From an uncultured Lachnospiraceae bacterium (GTDB lineage: Bacteria > Bacillota > Clostridia > Lachnospirales > Lachnospiraceae), in assembly GCA_944384025.1 (NCBI GenBank), contig CALWRS010000007.1:1-64000 (forward strand): a stretch of DNA of 64,000 bases, read 5' to 3'. Position 1 is the stretch's first letter. The number at the start of each line of letters is the position of its first letter. Shown here piece after piece: positions 44,967 to 53,965 of the stretch. Under the pieces are notes generated by a model, which was not told where the DNA came from, ran no database searches, and saw only the letters and a program-made list of their open reading frames with translations. Both the position numbers and the translations under genes were made by a program.

Positions 44967-45952
44967 ATGAAAGAAGAATTGATGACGGAGGTAATGCAGC
45001 AGATGCTGCCATACCTCGACAATGCCCAGCTGAAACAGCTGAGACAGATGATGGAGCAGACACTCTATCACTACGAAGTGACCGGCGCGGAGGCAAAGCC
45101 GGAGGAGGATGACAGTAATGACCTGGTAACGATGTTCATAGCCGCCAAGCGTATTGAGGGATGTTCGGAGAAAACACTGAAATACTATCAGACAACGATT
45201 GATGCGATGGTGGCTTCTCTTGGTAAGAATGTCCGGCATATTCTTACAGAAGATTTGCGAACGTATCTTACCGACTACCAGAGTAAGAATAAGTCAAGCC
45301 GTGTGACGATTGACAATATCCGCAGAATCCTGTCCAGCTTCTTTTCGTGGCTGGAGGATGAAGATTATATCATCAAAAGTCCAGTGCGCCGTATCCACAA
45401 GGTTAAAACGGCAAGTAACATCAAAGAAACCTACTCCGACGAGGACTTGGAGAAGATGCGTGATAACTGTGAGGAATTGCGTGATTTGGCAATGATCGAT
45501 ATGCTTGCTTCAACGGGAATGCGTGTGGGAGAAATGGTTCTTCTAAACCGAGATGACATTGATTTTGCTGAGAGGGAATGTAAGGTATTCGGTAAAGGAG
45601 ATAAAGAGCGTATTGTTTATTTTGATGCCAGAACAAAGCTACATCTACAGGAGTACCTTGATAGTCGCACGGATGACAATCTGGCGCTATTCGTTACTTT
45701 AAGAGCTCCCCACGAGCGGATATAGATTGGTGGCATTGAACATCGGCTCCGGGAGATGGGCAGCGGCTGAACATCCCGAAAGTGCATCCGCATAAGTTCA
45801 GGCGAACACTGGCAACAATGGCAATTGATAAGGGAATGCCTATTGAGCAGCTGCAGCGGCTCTTGGGGCATCAGCGAATCGATACGACCTTGCAGTACGC
45901 AATGGTCAAACAGAGCAATGTAAAAACGGCTCACAGGAAATATATAGATTAG
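44967..45952 (+). pseudogene. XerC/D-like tyrosine recombinase, disrupted
   Basis: ATG 44967 follows GAAGGAG. The core-binding domain (AKRIEGCSEKTLKYYQTTID) and first catalytic Arg (ASTGMRVGEMVLLN) are intact, but a TAG (45723-45725) ends the frame at 252 codons, and a later frameshift is needed to read the rest: HPHKFRRTLATMAID, LLGHQRIDTT and Tyr in LQYAMVKQSN. Recombinases of this type sit between hsdS genes of phase-variable type I restriction loci and invert their halves; that is probably what this was. Confidence 0.75.
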
Positions 45953-45961
45953 GACGGTGAA

Positions 45962-46451
45962 ATGATAGCAGAAATGATAAGATTTGGAGACTTTGCATCT
46001 TTCAAATATGGGGAGATGCAAAATAAGAAAAAAGGTAACTGAAAAAGGCGCATATCCGGTGTACAGTGGATACAGATATGTTGGTTTCTATGATGAATAC
46101 AACACAGAGGCAAATCAATTGATAATTGTTGCACGTGGCGTAGGGGGAACTGGTGATGTTAAACTAACAAAGGAGCGTTGCTATTTAACGAATCTCTCTA
46201 TAGCTGCTGATATTGATACGAATGTTGCAATGACAGAGTCTCTATTTTATTATTTTTTACCAAGAAGTCTGCGCTATCTCGATTTTGGCTCTGATCAATC
46301 TCAAATTACTATTTCTGATTTGGAAAGGGTAGTGATTCCTTTACCATCGCTGGATCATCAACAAAAGGTATGTAGTTATTTGAAACTATTAGATGAGAAG
46401 ATAAAGATAAATCAACAGGTAAACAAGAATTTTGGGGTGCATGAAAAATGA
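45962..46451 (+). pseudogene. hsdS N-terminal half, frameshifted
   Basis: MIAEMIRFGDFASFKYGEMQ then, after a one-base shift in an A/G run near 46030, KKVTEKGAYPVYSGYRYVGF, VARGVGGTGDV, SQITISDLERVVIPLPSLD and a coiled-coil helix LKLLDEKIKINQQ. This is a complete first target-recognition domain plus central spacer helix; homology ends at about 46430 at the chromosomal border. Complementary to the C-terminal half at 43.3-44.0 kb. Confidence 0.7.
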
Positions 46452-46915
46452 TCAAAATACTATTCGTTTGCCACGGCAACATCTGCCGCAGTCCTATGGC
46501 AGAATTTGTTATGAAGGAACTTGTTGCCCGCGAGGGACTTTCCGCAGAGTTTTACATTGCGTCTGCGGCCACGTCTACGGAAGAGATTGGAAATCCGGTT
46601 TATCCTCCGGCAAAGCGGCGGCTGGCACAGGCAGGCATATCCTGCGAGGGCAAAAGAGCAGCGCGTATGACAGCGAAAGATTACCAATCGTACGATTACC
46701 TCATTGGCATGGACCGCTACAACATCTCGAACATGCAGCGCATTGCAGGAGGCGATCCACAGGGGAAAATAATACGCCTGCTGGATTTAACCGGAAGGCC
46801 GGGAGACGTAGCGGATCCGTGGTATACCGGTGACTTTGAAGCGACTTTTCGAGACGTGACAGAAGGTTGTAGAGCATTGCTGAATTTATGTAAGGAAAGG
46901 AGAACACGAAAGTGA
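46448..46915 (+). CDS. low-molecular-weight protein tyrosine phosphatase
   Basis: 155 aa with the P-loop VCHGNICRSPMAEF (Cys at about 8, Arg at about 14) and the general-acid segment DPWYTGDF (about 118). Removes phosphate from tyrosine or arginine residues. The start is abutted by the hsdS remnant (4-base overlap), so the original upstream region has been replaced by the defence region. It overlaps the next start by 4 bases. Confidence 0.9.
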   Translation: MIKILFVCHGNICRSPMAEFVMKELVAREGLSAEFYIASAATSTEEIGNPVYPPAKRRLAQAGISCEGKRAARMTAKDYQSYDYLIGMDRYNISNMQRIAGGDPQGKIIRLLDLTGRPGDVADPWYTGDFEATFRDVTEGCRALLNLCKERRTRK

Positions 46916-48684
46916 AGGGACGAACGTTCGTAGCTGCGCTGCTGTTAATGACGATGCTCTTACCGGCATGCAGTAAGGAAACAAAAGAAGAAGGAGAGGG
47001 TGAGGTTATGGCAACACCGTCGCAGCAGGCAGGAGCGTCGGGGACGCCAACGCCGTTTGTACCGGAAAATCCGGATGTTATGCCAAGCACGGATGAGGAA
47101 TTGGTGCTGGATTTAAGTACCAGAGCATCGGTTTATGGGCAGGGAATTGGGACGCTTGGAGCGGACGGAGAAGTTAAGTTTCCAAAGGGAGTAATATCAA
47201 AGTGTCTGTTCCCTATGGGAGCGTCGCTTGAGCGAACTGGAGTACTTACAATTACCGTTAGCGGAACAGTAAGCGGCGCCAAGAGCGGAGAGGTCGGCTT
47301 TTATCTGAGCAACGAAAGCAAGGGGAAGTGTTCTTCCGAAAAGTATGTGCTGCAGCAAACGGACGGCACATTTACAGAGAGCTTTACGCTTGAGGCTTCG
47401 GCTACGGCTACCGCAATTATGCTCTCGACAGAAAATAATGACAGCAAGCTTCCGGAACTCACGATTTCGGAAATTCGCGTCAGCGGCGAGTTGGAGATTG
47501 TGCAAGACGGGCCTATTAGCTACGAACAGGCAGTTTCAGAGCCATGGTATCAGGAGCTGCTTGCAAAGGCGCAGATGAATTTGGGCAATAACAAGCGTCT
47601 GAGGGCAGTGATACAAAAAGCGCAGGCGGGCGAGGAAATTACCATTGCTACCATTGGCGGTTCGATTACGGAAGGCGCGGGAGCGACCAAGTACAAAGAA
47701 TGCTACGCTTACCAGATTTACGAAGGATTTCGCGCTGCTTACGGCGCCGGAGACGGCGACAACGTTTCGTTTGTCAATGCAGGTGTTGGCGGCACGCCCT
47801 CCACGTTTGGCTGTATGCGATACGGCAGAGACATTGTTTCCCGCGTGTCGGATCCGGACGGACTGCCGGACATTGTAATCGTAGAGTACGCGGTAAACGA
47901 CGGTGGTGAGCCGACAAATCACCAGTGCTACGAGTCGATGGTAAAAGAGATTTTGCAGCAGCCAAACGAGCCGGCTGTAATTTTGCTCTTCTCGGTTTTC
48001 CCTACCGGCTACAACTTGCAGGACGAGATGAAGAAAATAGGCGAAACTTACGACCTGATGATGATCAGCATCAAAGACGGCGCATTCCCTTATGTTGGCG
48101 ATAAATGGACCGAAGAAGAATTTTTTTACGATGTCTATCACCCGACGACGTTGGGACATAAAGTAATGGCGGACTGTGTCTTAGCGGCCATTGCAAAAGC
48201 GTGGGAAGCAGAGGAAGCGCAGACCGACATTGATCTGACGGTGCCTGCGGCATATGGAACGAGCTACCTCGGTCTTACGAGTGTTTTCCACGACAGCTGC
48301 GCGGAGATTCCATCTTTCTCGGTTGGCGGATTCTCCTCCGACGATGCGGCGGCATACGCAAATACGCCAATCGGAAAAGTATGCGGAAAGAATTTCCATC
48401 ACGCAGCGGACGGCGGAAGCGAACCGCTTTCGTTTACCGCAACTTGCAAAAATCTTTTGATTGCGTATCGCGCCGTAAACGATGCGTCGTTTGGAAGTAT
48501 TGACATTTTTGTGGACGGCGAAAAAGTAAAGACGATTGCCGGAAATACCGGAAGCTGGGGACAGTCGGTAGTTGACCTTGTATTTTCCGAGGAAACCGCT
48601 TCGTCTCACCGCGTAGAAATCCGGATGGCAGGGGGAGATGAAAACAAGAAATTTACCATTACCTGCCTTGCTTATACGCCCTGA
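46912..48684 (+). CDS. SGNH/GDSL-hydrolase lipoprotein
   Basis: 590-aa secreted, lipid-anchored hydrolase. Signal peptide with lipobox LLPACS (Cys at 20), a Ser/Thr/Gly/Pro linker, a beta-rich region (about 60-200), then an SGNH domain: IATIGGSITEGAG (nucleophile about 248), NAGVGGTPSTFG, VEYAVNDGG and DVYHPTTLGH (catalytic Asp/His about 404-412). The C-terminal 160 residues form another beta-rich module. Carbohydrate esterase activity is likely by family; substrate unknown. GTG has GAAAGGAG 9 bases upstream. Confidence 0.85.
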   Translation: MKGRTFVAALLLMTMLLPACSKETKEEGEGEVMATPSQQAGASGTPTPFVPENPDVMPSTDEELVLDLSTRASVYGQGIGTLGADGEVKFPKGVISKCLFPMGASLERTGVLTITVSGTVSGAKSGEVGFYLSNESKGKCSSEKYVLQQTDGTFTESFTLEASATATAIMLSTENNDSKLPELTISEIRVSGELEIVQDGPISYEQAVSEPWYQELLAKAQMNLGNNKRLRAVIQKAQAGEEITIATIGGSITEGAGATKYKECYAYQIYEGFRAAYGAGDGDNVSFVNAGVGGTPSTFGCMRYGRDIVSRVSDPDGLPDIVIVEYAVNDGGEPTNHQCYESMVKEILQQPNEPAVILLFSVFPTGYNLQDEMKKIGETYDLMMISIKDGAFPYVGDKWTEEEFFYDVYHPTTLGHKVMADCVLAAIAKAWEAEEAQTDIDLTVPAAYGTSYLGLTSVFHDSCAEIPSFSVGGFSSDDAAAYANTPIGKVCGKNFHHAADGGSEPLSFTATCKNLLIAYRAVNDASFGSIDIFVDGEKVKTIAGNTGSWGQSVVDLVFSEETASSHRVEIRMAGGDENKKFTITCLAYTP

Positions 48685-48695
48685 ATAATCCTATA

Positions 48696-48724
48696 ACATA
48701 AACCCATTTTCCCGCGCATACACT
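48696..48724 (+). promoter_or_regulatory. putative sigma-E promoter of spoIIID
   Basis: ACATAAA (48696-48702), 14-base spacer, CATACACT (48717-48724), close to the mother-cell sigma-E consensus (-10 CATACA.T). spoIIID is sigma-E-dependent in Bacillus subtilis, which supports the reading; the -35 match is modest. Confidence 0.5.
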
Positions 48725-48751
48725 GTACAAAGCACAGCGTTTGGTAGGAAG

Positions 48752-49027
48752 ATGGCGAATTACAGCGTATTTAAGAATCGACAGATTGAAGAGCGGGTTG
48801 TGGAAATTGCCGGTTATATTGTGCAGAATCAGGCGACGGTCCGCAGTGCAGCAAAGCAATTCGGACTTAGCAAATCAACGGTGCATAAGGATGTTTCTGA
48901 ACGAATCCTGCATATAAATCCAAGTCTTGCGGAACAAGTTCGCAAGGTGTTGGATGTAAACAAGTCTGAGCGGCATATACGAGGGGGAATGGCGACAAAG
49001 GAAAAATATCTGCATCAGCATACATAA
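48752..49027 (+). CDS. spoIIID: sporulation transcriptional regulator SpoIIID
   Basis: 91-aa mother-cell regulator that works with sigma-E and leads to sigma-K expression. HTH at about 28-48 (VRSAAKQFGLSKSTVHKDVS) and the signature KVLDVNKSERHIRGGMATK near the C-terminus. AGGAAG precedes ATG. With the cotJ genes it shows that the organism sporulates. Confidence 0.95.
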   Translation: MANYSVFKNRQIEERVVEIAGYIVQNQATVRSAAKQFGLSKSTVHKDVSERILHINPSLAEQVRKVLDVNKSERHIRGGMATKEKYLHQHT

Positions 49028-49031
49028 AAAA

Positions 49032-49057
49032 CAAAGCTTGCGCTGCGGGCTTTTTGT
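49032..49057 (+). terminator. possible terminator after spoIIID
   Basis: AAAGC (49033-49037) and GCTTTTTG (49049-49056) form a short stem followed by T residues, 5 bases after the stop. Short stem, so uncertain. Confidence 0.35.
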
Positions 49058-49133
49058 GATATACTTGTAGTGTCGCAAAAAGGGCGGAGATTTTCGCAAA
49101 GCGGCATACGGCTAAGAAGAAATGAGGGAAACA

Positions 49134-49631
49134 ATGGATACCTGTAAAATATGCGGACGAAAAAATCCGGTTGAGGACGCAAATTTCTGCTATTACTGCG
49201 GCGCGTCTTTGCGGGACGGAGAGGAAGGATTGGCGATTAATGCCAGTATAATCCGGGAACGTCTGGGACTGGAATTAGGGACGACGGCGACTTCGGAAGA
49301 AGATTCTGCACAGGAGGCTTTTGTACCTCGAAGCGACGAGGAACGCATGTTGTTAGAGGGGAAGCCGTTTAGCAAGTGGAAGTGGTTCGGAACGTTTCTT
49401 TTGTTGTTTATTCCGGTGTATGGATGGATTGCCTTTCTGGTCGTTATGTTTATTAGCGCTTTTGGAACGGCAGCTACGAGCGAGCGGAAAGAAATGGCAA
49501 AAGGTATGCTGCTGTTTTTGGCAGTTTTCCTTGTGTTTATGATTATCACCATGGTACAGATGTTTAACAACCCGGAGTTCATGGAGTATTATAATCAACT
49601 AATGGAGGAAGCAATGTCCTCTGAGCAATAG
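49134..49631 (+). CDS. zinc-ribbon membrane protein
   Basis: About 165 aa. The N-terminal zinc ribbon CKICGRKN...CYYCGAS (two CxxC) is followed by an acidic linker, then two membrane segments (about 85-110 FGTFLLLFIPVYGWIAFLVV, and about 125-145 MLLFLAVFLVFMIITMV). No specific function. ATG 49134 has GAGGG just upstream; ATG 49122 is in frame but has a weaker site. Downstream of spoIIID, before a clear terminator. Confidence 0.7.
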   Translation: MDTCKICGRKNPVEDANFCYYCGASLRDGEEGLAINASIIRERLGLELGTTATSEEDSAQEAFVPRSDEERMLLEGKPFSKWKWFGTFLLLFIPVYGWIAFLVVMFISAFGTAATSERKEMAKGMLLFLAVFLVFMIITMVQMFNNPEFMEYYNQLMEEAMSSEQ

Positions 49632-49670
49632 TTTTTCCGGCAAGGCCGGGCAGCGTGTTGCAAACATGAG

Positions 49671-49711
49671 ACAGGCGGTTCATGCATAACATGAATCAGC
49701 CTGTTTTTTTT
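49671..49711 (+). terminator. Rho-independent terminator
   Basis: ACAGGC (49671-49676) with TTCATG pairs with CATGAA and GCCTGT (49699-49704), followed by 8 T. It would end transcription of the zinc-ribbon gene and overlaps the two ATGs that would otherwise be picked for the next gene. Confidence 0.85.
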
Positions 49712-49720
49712 GAGGGAATT

Positions 49721-50866
49721 GTGAAGCAGTCCGAAAATAGAGCAAAGAAAAAGCTTTCCGGCAAAGGGAGTGTGCAAATCGCTTTTTTGTGCCTTGCTTT
49801 TGTGCTGGTTACGTGGAAAGTGGAAGAAATGGTGTGGTCGCGCGTAGAGCTTCCAAGCGTTCCGGCAAGCTGCGTGGAGCCGGGGGAAGTGCCTGTGAAC
49901 ACGGAAGACAAAGACTTTATTACTTATGTGGACTTTACGGTTCCGCTGTGGGCTCTGGAACTGGCGTATCAATACGACATCAGCTCTTACGGTGAGGAAG
50001 CTCATTTCGCGTGGGTAGAGCTTTTGGCTTATGTATCTGCGCACACAGGAGGAAAATACGAAAATACCGGCAAGGTTCGCGGGCTGCTAAAAGCGGCCTG
50101 TGAAGAGATCAAAGCCCGGAGAGGAAGCTGTAGAGAACGCTGGAGGGAAGAATTGAAATATTATTCCTATTACGAGGAAGTCTACGACAGTATTTTCGGT
50201 GATTGGCTTGGAGAGTACGAATACGAGGAAGTGGTAGAAGGTGAGAAAGTCTGGAAAAAGAAGTACGGTCTTAAGGCATATTCTCCAATTGCCAGATATT
50301 TCCCTTATGAGGCTTACGATGACTTCGGGGCATCGCGCTCCTACGGTTATAAAAGGCGCCACCTAGGCCACGATATGCTGGGGCAGACCGGCACGCCGAT
50401 TACAGCTGTAGAATCAGGAATTGTCGAGGCTCTTGGCTGGAATCAGTACGGCGGTTGGCGAATCGGAATCCGAAGTTTGGACGGTCGTCGCTATTATTAC
50501 TACGCGCACCTGCGTCAGAATTGGCCGTATGTAAAAACGCTTCAAGTCGGCGATTATGTGACGGCGGGCGACGTAATTGGGTATATGGGGCGAACCGGTT
50601 ACAGTACAAAGGAAAACGTAAACAACATCGAAACAACGCATTTACATTTTGGGATTCAGCTTATTTACGACGAGTCGCAAAAGGAGAGCGATAATGAAAT
50701 ATGGATTGACTGCTATTCCCTGACGGAGTTTTTAAAAAAGCACAGACAGGAGGCTGCGAAGGATTTGCAAACGGGGGAATGGAGCCGTACAACGCGCATC
50801 AAAGACCCCCTTCTCCCCGAGTGGGAGCAAGAGAAAGATACGGTTTTATCACCGGCGGTTTCTTGA
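49721..50866 (+). CDS. M23-family metallopeptidase
   Basis: 381 aa. One N-terminal membrane anchor (about 20-35, IAFLCLAFVLVTWK), an extracellular region (about 60-190) that includes a lysozyme-like helical stretch, and an M23/LytM domain: RHLGHDMLGQTGTPI (zinc His and Asp about 214-218), VESGIVEALGW, YYAHL and THLHFGIQL. Likely cuts cell-wall peptide bridges; M23 proteins also act in engulfment. GTG 49721 is chosen since GAGGG precedes it and the upstream ATGs lie in the terminator. Confidence 0.8.
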   Translation: MKQSENRAKKKLSGKGSVQIAFLCLAFVLVTWKVEEMVWSRVELPSVPASCVEPGEVPVNTEDKDFITYVDFTVPLWALELAYQYDISSYGEEAHFAWVELLAYVSAHTGGKYENTGKVRGLLKAACEEIKARRGSCRERWREELKYYSYYEEVYDSIFGDWLGEYEYEEVVEGEKVWKKKYGLKAYSPIARYFPYEAYDDFGASRSYGYKRRHLGHDMLGQTGTPITAVESGIVEALGWNQYGGWRIGIRSLDGRRYYYYAHLRQNWPYVKTLQVGDYVTAGDVIGYMGRTGYSTKENVNNIETTHLHFGIQLIYDESQKESDNEIWIDCYSLTEFLKKHRQEAAKDLQTGEWSRTTRIKDPLLPEWEQEKDTVLSPAVS

Positions 50867-50891
50867 CTTCCCCGGAAGTTTATTGTACAAT
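50863..50891 (+). promoter_or_regulatory. promoter of the phosphoesterase-glycosidase operon
   Basis: TTGACT (50863-50868), 17 bases, TACAAT (50886-50891), overlapping the M23 stop and 34 bases upstream of the phosphoesterase start. Confidence 0.75.
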
Positions 50892-50925
50892 CGCATAATG
50901 AAAAGTGACGGAGAGAGGAATTGTT

Positions 50926-51504
50926 ATGCCTAGGACTTATTTTACCGCAGACTGGCATCTGGGAGATGCGCGCGTTATGACACTTGACCGTCGCCCGTTC
51001 GCCTCTTTGGAGGAGCAGGACGAGGAACTGATTGCCCGCTATAACGCCAAAGTTGCGGATAACGACAGAGTCTATTTTCTGGGCGATTTATCTTTGTATG
51101 GGGAAAAAAAGACAGCGGGGCTAATGAAGCGGCTTCGCGGACATAAACATTTTATTCGCGGAAATCACGACCGCTTTTCCGAGGGCGCGCTAAAAGGGAT
51201 GTTCCGATCAGTTGCCGACTACGAGGAAATTCTTGTGGACGGACAGCACGTTGTTCTTAGCCATTACCCGCTTGCGCATTGGCGCGGGCAGCGATACGGC
51301 TATGTGCATTGTTATGGGCATACGCATCTGGGCGAGGACGCCGCGCTGTTTGAGATGTATCGCAAGTGCTGCGTGGAAAAAGGAATTCGGTTTTACGCTT
51401 ACAACGCCGGCTGTATGTTGTATCAATACGAGCCGGTAACGATTGAGGAAATGAGAAAGCTGCGGGAGGAACAACAGAATGAATCAGGTGTTGTTAAACA
51501 GTGA
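50926..51504 (+). CDS. metallophosphoesterase
   Basis: 192-aa calcineurin-like phosphoesterase: ADWHLGDARV (D-x-H), FLGDLSLYG (GD), IRGNHDRF (GNHD), LSHYPLAHW and CYGHTHLG (GHxH). Two-metal active site complete; substrate unknown. ATG 50926 has GAGAGAGG 7 bases upstream. Its end overlaps the beta-mannosidase start by 26 bases. Confidence 0.85.
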   Translation: MPRTYFTADWHLGDARVMTLDRRPFASLEEQDEELIARYNAKVADNDRVYFLGDLSLYGEKKTAGLMKRLRGHKHFIRGNHDRFSEGALKGMFRSVADYEEILVDGQHVVLSHYPLAHWRGQRYGYVHCYGHTHLGEDAALFEMYRKCCVEKGIRFYAYNAGCMLYQYEPVTIEEMRKLREEQQNESGVVKQ

Positions 51505-53941
51505 CTGGCAGTTTCGGCTGCTTCAGGCGCAGCAGGAAGGTCTGTCTGCGGATTGGTTTTCCACAAACGTTCCGACGAGCATGATCGGCACGTTGTTTGC
51601 GCACGGGCAAATTCCCGACCCTTTTTTTAGAGACAACGAATTAAAGCTGCTGCCGCTTGCAAACTGCGACTGCGAGTTTTCGCGCAGCTTCCATGTAACG
51701 CGGCAAATGCTTGAGGAGGACTTTCTTGCGCTTTGCTTTGATGGCATCGACACGCTTGCAGAAGTTTACATAAACGGCAAGCTGGCACTAAAAACAGAGA
51801 ATATGCACCGAAGCTACGAGTGCGAGCTGCACGGGCTTGTGCACGAAGGAGAAAATCTTCTTCTGGTGCGTATTTTTTCACCGGTACGCTACATCAAGGA
51901 AGAAAACGAAAAAGTATTTTGCGGCGGTTCGTGGGACTCCATGTTAGGCTTTCCACATTTGCGAAAAGCACATTGTATGTTTGGTTGGGACTGGGGCCCA
52001 CGGATTCCCGATATGGGAATTTTCCGACCGGTGCGCCTTGTCTTTGGCTCGGTGGCGCGCTTTGCGGAAGTATATCCGGTGCAGACCCACATGGAAGGTG
52101 CAGTGATTCTTGATTTTTCCGTTACGCTTGATATGCTTGCCGCAAAGACAGACGAGCCGGACGTTTCCCTAGAAATATACGTGACAGGACCGGATGGAAC
52201 CGTATACTTGCAAGACGAAGAAACCGGCGTCGTTTGTATCCCAAGTCCGAAGCTTTGGTGGCCCGCCGGATACGGAGGACAGCCGCTGTATACGGCAACG
52301 GTGGAGCTGACGGATGAAAGCGGAAATCTGCTGGACGTATGGGAAAAGCGCATTGGACTGCGCACGGTAACGGTGAATAGGGACAAGACTGCGTGGGGAG
52401 AAAACTTCGCCCACGAAGTGAACGGGCAGCTGATTTTTGCCATGGGAGCGGATTATATTCCGGAAGACAATTTGCTTGGGCGCGTCAGTAAGGAGCGTAC
52501 AAGGAAGCTTTTAGAAGCTGCCGTAGCGGCGCATCATAACTGCATTCGCGTTTGGGGCGGGGGCTATTACCCGGACGACTGGTTTTTTGACTTGTGCGAT
52601 GAGCTGGGACTTTTGGTCTGGCAGGATTTTATGTTCTCCTGCGCGAATTACGAGCTGACGGAAGCGTTTGAAGAAAACATTCGGGAAGAAATCACGCAAA
52701 ACATTCGCCGCATCCGCCATCACGCATGTTTGGGGCTTTGGTGCGGGAACAACGAGATGGAGACGCAGACGCTTGACAAAGCTTGGAAACCGTCGCAGAA
52801 GCAGTTTTGCGATTACATAAAAATTTTTGAGTATATTATTCCGGACCTCGTTCGTGAAAACGATCCGCAGACGTTTTACTGGCCGTCGTCTCCGTCCGCA
52901 GGAGGAAATTACGACAACCCTTGGGCGCAGCACAAAGGCGATACGCATTATTGGGACGTATGGCACGGCGGAAAGCCGATTACGGAATTTCGAAAATATT
53001 GCTTTTCCTACCTCTCAGAGTTTGGGTTTCAGGCGTTTCCTTGCGAAAAGACCGTGAACAGTTTTACAGAGCCGTGCGACAGAAACATTTTCTCCCGCGT
53101 TATGGAGATGCACCAAAGAAATGCGCAGGCCAATGGAAAAATCCTGCAATATATGGCGGCAACCTTCCGTTACCCTAAAGACTTTTCTCACTTGCTCTAC
53201 GCGTCGCAGCTTTTGCAAATGGAGGCGATTCGCTACGGAGCGGAGCATTTTCGCAGGCATCGCGGCGAATGCATGGGAACGGTTGTCTGGCAGCTAAACG
53301 ACATCTGGCCGGGAGCATCTTGGTCGAGCATCGATTATTTTGGCCGCTGGAAAGCGCTGCATTACGGGGAAAAGAGGATGTTCGAGCCAATCCATATCAG
53401 CTGCGAGGAGACGGGGGAATTAACGCAGCGTCCGTCCTGCGTCAGCGAGCCCGCCCCGATTCGCTTAGCGGCAAAGCTTCACGTAGCAAACGAGACGCCA
53501 AGCGAAGTCAAAGGCGTGGTGCAATGGGAACTGCGCACGCCGCAGGGAATCGTTTGCTGTCAGGGAGAAGAAGAGATTACGGTGGCAGCGTTTGATGGCG
53601 CATGGCTTTCGGAGCTGGATTTTTCGTCTTACCCGGAACTGGAATCGTATCTTAGCTTCCGTTTCCTGCAAGACGGCAAAATCGTGTCGGAGGGCAGTAC
53701 GCTGTTTACAGCTCCGAAGCACTTTGCATTTGTGGATCCAAAGCTCTCGCTTTTTGTGGAAGGAGAGGAGATTACGGTTACCGCAAAGGCATATGCGCGC
53801 TCGGTTGAGATAATAGCAAAGGACGGCGACTGCGTTTTTGACGACAACTATTTCGATATGAATCCCGGGGAAAAACGAATCCGCATTGTTGAGGGAAGCG
53901 CGACTCGTTTTTCGGTTCGTTCGGTTTACGATATTGGTTAA
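51479..53941 (+). CDS. beta-mannosidase (glycoside hydrolase family 2)
   Basis: 820-aa cytoplasmic exo-enzyme releasing mannose from beta-mannosides. An N-terminal jelly-roll domain (GWDWGPRIPDMG at about 168 is a family hallmark), an Ig-like domain, and a TIM barrel (about 290-600) with acid/base in WCGNNEMETQ (about 423-427) and probable nucleophile in YLSEFGFQAFP (about 514). No signal peptide. Translationally coupled to the phosphoesterase. Confidence 0.9.
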   Translation: MNQVLLNSDWQFRLLQAQQEGLSADWFSTNVPTSMIGTLFAHGQIPDPFFRDNELKLLPLANCDCEFSRSFHVTRQMLEEDFLALCFDGIDTLAEVYINGKLALKTENMHRSYECELHGLVHEGENLLLVRIFSPVRYIKEENEKVFCGGSWDSMLGFPHLRKAHCMFGWDWGPRIPDMGIFRPVRLVFGSVARFAEVYPVQTHMEGAVILDFSVTLDMLAAKTDEPDVSLEIYVTGPDGTVYLQDEETGVVCIPSPKLWWPAGYGGQPLYTATVELTDESGNLLDVWEKRIGLRTVTVNRDKTAWGENFAHEVNGQLIFAMGADYIPEDNLLGRVSKERTRKLLEAAVAAHHNCIRVWGGGYYPDDWFFDLCDELGLLVWQDFMFSCANYELTEAFEENIREEITQNIRRIRHHACLGLWCGNNEMETQTLDKAWKPSQKQFCDYIKIFEYIIPDLVRENDPQTFYWPSSPSAGGNYDNPWAQHKGDTHYWDVWHGGKPITEFRKYCFSYLSEFGFQAFPCEKTVNSFTEPCDRNIFSRVMEMHQRNAQANGKILQYMAATFRYPKDFSHLLYASQLLQMEAIRYGAEHFRRHRGECMGTVVWQLNDIWPGASWSSIDYFGRWKALHYGEKRMFEPIHISCEETGELTQRPSCVSEPAPIRLAAKLHVANETPSEVKGVVQWELRTPQGIVCCQGEEEITVAAFDGAWLSELDFSSYPELESYLSFRFLQDGKIVSEGSTLFTAPKHFAFVDPKLSLFVEGEEITVTAKAYARSVEIIAKDGDCVFDDNYFDMNPGEKRIRIVEGSATRFSVRSVYDIG

Positions 53942-53965
53942 TTTAGGGAAGGAAAAAACCGCGAG

